Shown here: in pieces, positions 14,451-16,808 of the stretch | How the letters are laid out: every line of letters starts with the position of its first letter | How positions within the stretch are numbered: position 1 is the stretch's first letter | DNA from: Bacillota bacterium | Lineage (GTDB): Bacteria > Bacillota > Clostridia > Tissierellales > Peptoniphilaceae | NCBI GenBank assembly: GCA_023394215.1 | Contig: JAEXBH010000001.1 | Location: 1 to 16,808, forward strand | Direction: 5' to 3' | DNA: 16,808 bases | Translations under genes and position numbers: made by a program | The notes under the pieces: generated by a model | The model's input: only the letters and a program-made list of their open reading frames with translations | The model's database searches: none | What the model was told of the DNA's origin: nothing

Positions 14451-15317
14451 ATGATAGAAGTTGTAGGTGTAAGGTTTAGGCCTGCCACCAAAATATATTA
14501 CTTTGATCCGCAAAAAATGAAGCTTGCGCTTAATACTGATGTCATAGTGGAGACAGTCAGGGGCGTAGAATATGGGACTATAGTTATTGAAAACAGATTC
14601 ATAGAAGAAGATAAATTGGCTTCAAGTTTGAAACCCATTATAAGGGTTGCTGACGAATTGGATAAGAAGATACAGCTTGATAACAAGGATAGGGCAAAGG
14701 ATGCGATTGATATATGTAATATCAAGATAAAGGATCATAATCTTGATATGAAATTGGTAGATTCCGAATATACTTTCGACGGGCAAAAGTTGATTTTTTA
14801 CTTTATTTCTGAAGGAAGGGTGGATTTCAGGGAGTTGGTTAAGGATTTAGCTCAAATTTTCAGGACTCGTATAGAGTTGAGACAGGTAGGGGTAAGAGAT
14901 CAAGCCAAGCTTCTAAATGGAATTGGACAGTGTGGGCAGAAAACTTGCTGCTCAAGGCATCTTACCGATTTTCAGCCAGTTTCTATAAAAATGGCTAAAG
15001 ATCAAGGCCTTTCTTTAAATCCGACTAAGATTTCAGGTGTGTGCGGAAGGCTTATGTGTTGTTTGAAATATGAAGAGGATACCTATCTTGACCATGCCAA
15101 GGAATTGCCGGCCATAGGAAGTCAGGTTAATACACCTTCGGGCATCGGACAAGTTGTGGAGCAAAAGATTTTAGAGAAAAAGATAAAGGTCAAGATAAAT
15201 AATGACGGTGAAGAAGGCTTGGAAGAATTCAGCTATGATGCTATAAAGGGCATGAACAGGGTTTGTAACGGCTCTTGCTGTCATAGAAAAATAAAAGGAC
15301 GAAGTCAGGATTTATAG
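14451..15317 (+). CDS. ricT: PSP1-domain protein RicT (YaaT)
   Basis: A 288-residue PSP1-domain protein. In Bacillus, RicT (YaaT) forms an iron-sulfur complex with RicA and RicF that modulates RNase Y-dependent mRNA processing, sporulation and competence. The conserved core is clear: GTIVIENRFI, DFRELVKDLAQIFRTRIELRQVGVRDQAK, then the cysteine motifs GQCGQKTCC (C161, C166, C167) and GVCGRLMCCLKYE (C198, C203, C204). A further C-terminal cluster, C272-x3-C276-C277-H278, is present near the end. The ATG follows directly on the holB stop, with GGAGG overlapping the holB 3' end. No ricA or ricF homologue is in view. It is the last gene of the operon, with a terminator 6 bases after its stop. Confidence 0.94.
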   Translation: MIEVVGVRFRPATKIYYFDPQKMKLALNTDVIVETVRGVEYGTIVIENRFIEEDKLASSLKPIIRVADELDKKIQLDNKDRAKDAIDICNIKIKDHNLDMKLVDSEYTFDGQKLIFYFISEGRVDFRELVKDLAQIFRTRIELRQVGVRDQAKLLNGIGQCGQKTCCSRHLTDFQPVSIKMAKDQGLSLNPTKISGVCGRLMCCLKYEEDTYLDHAKELPAIGSQVNTPSGIGQVVEQKILEKKIKVKINNDGEEGLEEFSYDAIKGMNRVCNGSCCHRKIKGRSQDL

Positions 15318-15323
15318 GCTGTT

Positions 15324-15349
15324 AAAGGGTGCTTACGGCACTCTTTTTT
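15324..15349 (+). terminator. Rho-independent terminator of the tmk-ricT operon
   Basis: A stem of nine base pairs, AAAGGGTGC (15324-15332) with GCACTCTTT (15338-15346) and one G-U pair, a 5-base loop TTACG, and a T run of six (15344-15349) that overlaps the right arm. It begins 6 bases after the ricT stop. Confidence 0.87.
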
Positions 15350-15422
15350 AATAGTTGGCGTTTGGGGGAGTTTTAAATTCTTTTAATAAAGTTATAAACG
15401 ATAACAAAAACGTTACAAATTT

Positions 15423-15452
15423 ATGACAAAAAAGATTATATAATGATATAAT
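15423..15452 (+). promoter_or_regulatory. Probable promoter of the glucosaminidase gene
   Basis: ATGACA (15423-15428), an 18-base spacer and TATAAT (15447-15452). A second TATAAT at 15439-15444 lacks a well-placed -35. The Shine-Dalgarno AAGGAG at about 15472-15477 precedes ATG 15484. Confidence 0.65.
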
Positions 15453-15483
15453 TAGTTAATATAAAGATAGTAAGGAGAAACCT

Positions 15484-16808
15484 ATGATAGATTTTAAGTT
15501 ACAAGCAAAAAAAATATTTTCCTGTCTTTTGGTCTTTACATTGACAGTGGGATTTTTGCCGATTGAAAGTGTAAAAGCGGTTGATAATTTAGCAAGCGGC
15601 AAATATGTTGTTGAGAGAGCAAGGGCAAGTGGCGGAGATGTGGTATATACACCGGTTACGGACAGCAATGGAAACAGCTTGCAGTATAGCGATGTCAACT
15701 CTGCTATTAGGGCGATGAAGGCTCAAGGTAACGGGGCTTATTATGTAGTTAGGCATAAATCGAATCCGTCACCGTTGAAAATAGTAGCTGCGAACTACGG
15801 GTTTGCTCAAACTTGGCCTGATCACAATTATAACTATACTACAAATTCATATAAGGTTATAAATGTATATGACAAATATGGTGGTGCGGTTACTTATGTG
15901 AATACCGGAAGAATAGCTCAGTATAAGGAAACTGTAACTATAAACGGAAGTTTATACGTGCATGTGCTTTTAAGCGGGGCCGACGGATATATAAAGTTAA
16001 ACGAAGTAGATATAATACCTACGCCATATATAAGTAACGGAATTCCGGTGAAATATGGAAACGGGATTTCAGGGGTTTTGAATATTCCGACCTATAAAGC
16101 GGGATATGACGGAAGTATAAAGGAGCTTTGGTTCAGGCATGAAGACTATAGTTATTATTCAGCGGTTGGGGTGGCTCCGTCATGGATGAGAACTGATACT
16201 GAATATTATTCTTTTGACGGCAATTATTTTTATACTGATTATGAATTTTCCAAAAGAGCAAATTCAAGTCCTTACTATAATTATTATCAATATTTGCCGG
16301 TAGGCTCAAAATCTAAACTTACAGCCGCTCAGCTTGATGCAATTACATTAGATGCAGTAGGCTCTTATTCTTCGGCTATGAAGGGATTGGGGAAGGCTTT
16401 TACAGCTTACCAGGGCATATATGACATGAACGGGCTTTTAGTTTATTCGTTGGCAAGATTGGAGTCCGCTACGGGAACTTCATGGTTGGCCCTAAATAAG
16501 TACAATCTCTTTGGCTGGAATGCTGTGGATTCAAACCCTATAGGGGATGCTTCAACATTTGCAAGCCCTATGATAGGGGTTAGGGACCATATGGGTGTAA
16601 ATTTAAAGAGTCTGTCCAATGTTTATGATTGGAGATATTTCGGAAGCTTCTTCGGTAATAAGGGAGCGGGCTTTAATGTTAAGTATGCCTCCGATCCTTA
16701 TTGGGGGCAGTCCGTTGCAAGTCTTGCATATAGGGCGGATAAGGCTAACGGATTGGTAGATTATAATGCTTATCAGTTGGCTGTTTTAAAACCGGGGAAG
16801 AATGTAAC
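15484..16808 (+). CDS. Secreted glucosaminidase-domain cell-wall hydrolase (3' truncated)
   Basis: The frame stays open from ATG 15484 to the window end, giving at least 441 residues with no stop. A signal peptide (basic residues, hydrophobic core about 11-25, cleavage likely after V-K-A32) sends it out of the cell. Residues about 55-180 form a Tyr/Gly-rich region that I do not recognise, with possible SH3-like beta segments. The catalytic part, about 290-435, resembles the LytG/Atl-type glucosaminidase family: MNGLLVYSLARLESATGTSWLALNKYNLFGW, with E327 the probable catalytic acid, then SPMIGVRDHMG and YASDPYWGQSVASLAYRAD. Such enzymes cleave the glycan strand of peptidoglycan for growth or separation. 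Wall-binding repeats may follow beyond the window. It has its own promoter. Confidence 0.85.
   Translation, partial: MIDFKLQAKKIFSCLLVFTLTVGFLPIESVKAVDNLASGKYVVERARASGGDVVYTPVTDSNGNSLQYSDVNSAIRAMKAQGNGAYYVVRHKSNPSPLKIVAANYGFAQTWPDHNYNYTTNSYKVINVYDKYGGAVTYVNTGRIAQYKETVTINGSLYVHVLLSGADGYIKLNEVDIIPTPYISNGIPVKYGNGISGVLNIPTYKAGYDGSIKELWFRHEDYSYYSAVGVAPSWMRTDTEYYSFDGNYFYTDYEFSKRANSSPYYNYYQYLPVGSKSKLTAAQLDAITLDAVGSYSSAMKGLGKAFTAYQGIYDMNGLLVYSLARLESATGTSWLALNKYNLFGWNAVDSNPIGDASTFASPMIGVRDHMGVNLKSLSNVYDWRYFGSFFGNKGAGFNVKYASDPYWGQSVASLAYRADKANGLVDYNAYQLAVLKPGKNV

Overview
The window reads as a chromosomal segment of a low-GC, Gram-positive anaerobe. The signs are AT-rich DNA, strong AGGAGG-type ribosome binding sites, lipoprotein signals, a CIRCE element, cyclic-di-AMP receptors, and the Bacillus/Clostridium gene orders dnaX-ybaB-recR and tmk-darA-holB-ricT. 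The acyl-CoA dehydrogenase and CoA-transferase genes suggest fermentation of short-chain acyl-CoAs. A clostridial or Tissierellia-type (Peptoniphilaceae-like) host is my best guess, from gene content only. No mobile elements, CRISPR arrays, tRNA or rRNA genes are visible, and no gene-free stretch exceeds 300 bases.

Layout. (1) 1-1371: the 3' end of an acetyl-CoA hydrolase/transferase-family CoA-transferase, then an acyl-CoA dehydrogenase, closed by a terminator. (2) 1605-4270: dnaX, ybaB and recR, a tight replication/repair operon whose terminator overlaps the recR stop codon. (3) 4428-7978: a lipoprotein with two copies of an FMN-binding-like domain on its own promoter; then, from a second promoter, a lipoprotein ApbE flavin transferase and nagA, probably co-transcribed. 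(4) 8018-8515 (minus): a two-CBS-domain protein resembling the c-di-AMP receptor DarB/CbpB, convergent with nagA and divergent from htpG. (5) 8648-10528: htpG (Hsp90) behind a promoter followed directly by a near-perfect CIRCE operator, implying HrcA control. (6) 10593-12614 (minus): a glycogen branching enzyme of the eukaryote-like type. (7) 12723-15317: tmk, darA, holB and ricT, tightly packed or overlapping. (8) 15484 to the window end: a secreted glucosaminidase, cut off by the window edge.

Most of the window is conserved housekeeping DNA. The DnaX clamp-loader subunit and its delta-prime partner HolB sit in the two flanking operons. In Bacillus subtilis these two blocks lie in the same origin-proximal region; here they are separated by redox, amino-sugar, stress and glycogen genes. 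The most unusual part is the lipoprotein/ApbE pair: the lipoprotein looks like a surface flavoprotein, but its presumed FMN-attachment motifs are degenerate. Two different c-di-AMP receptor families about 5 kb apart are also notable. I found no clear-cut new defence or mobile system.
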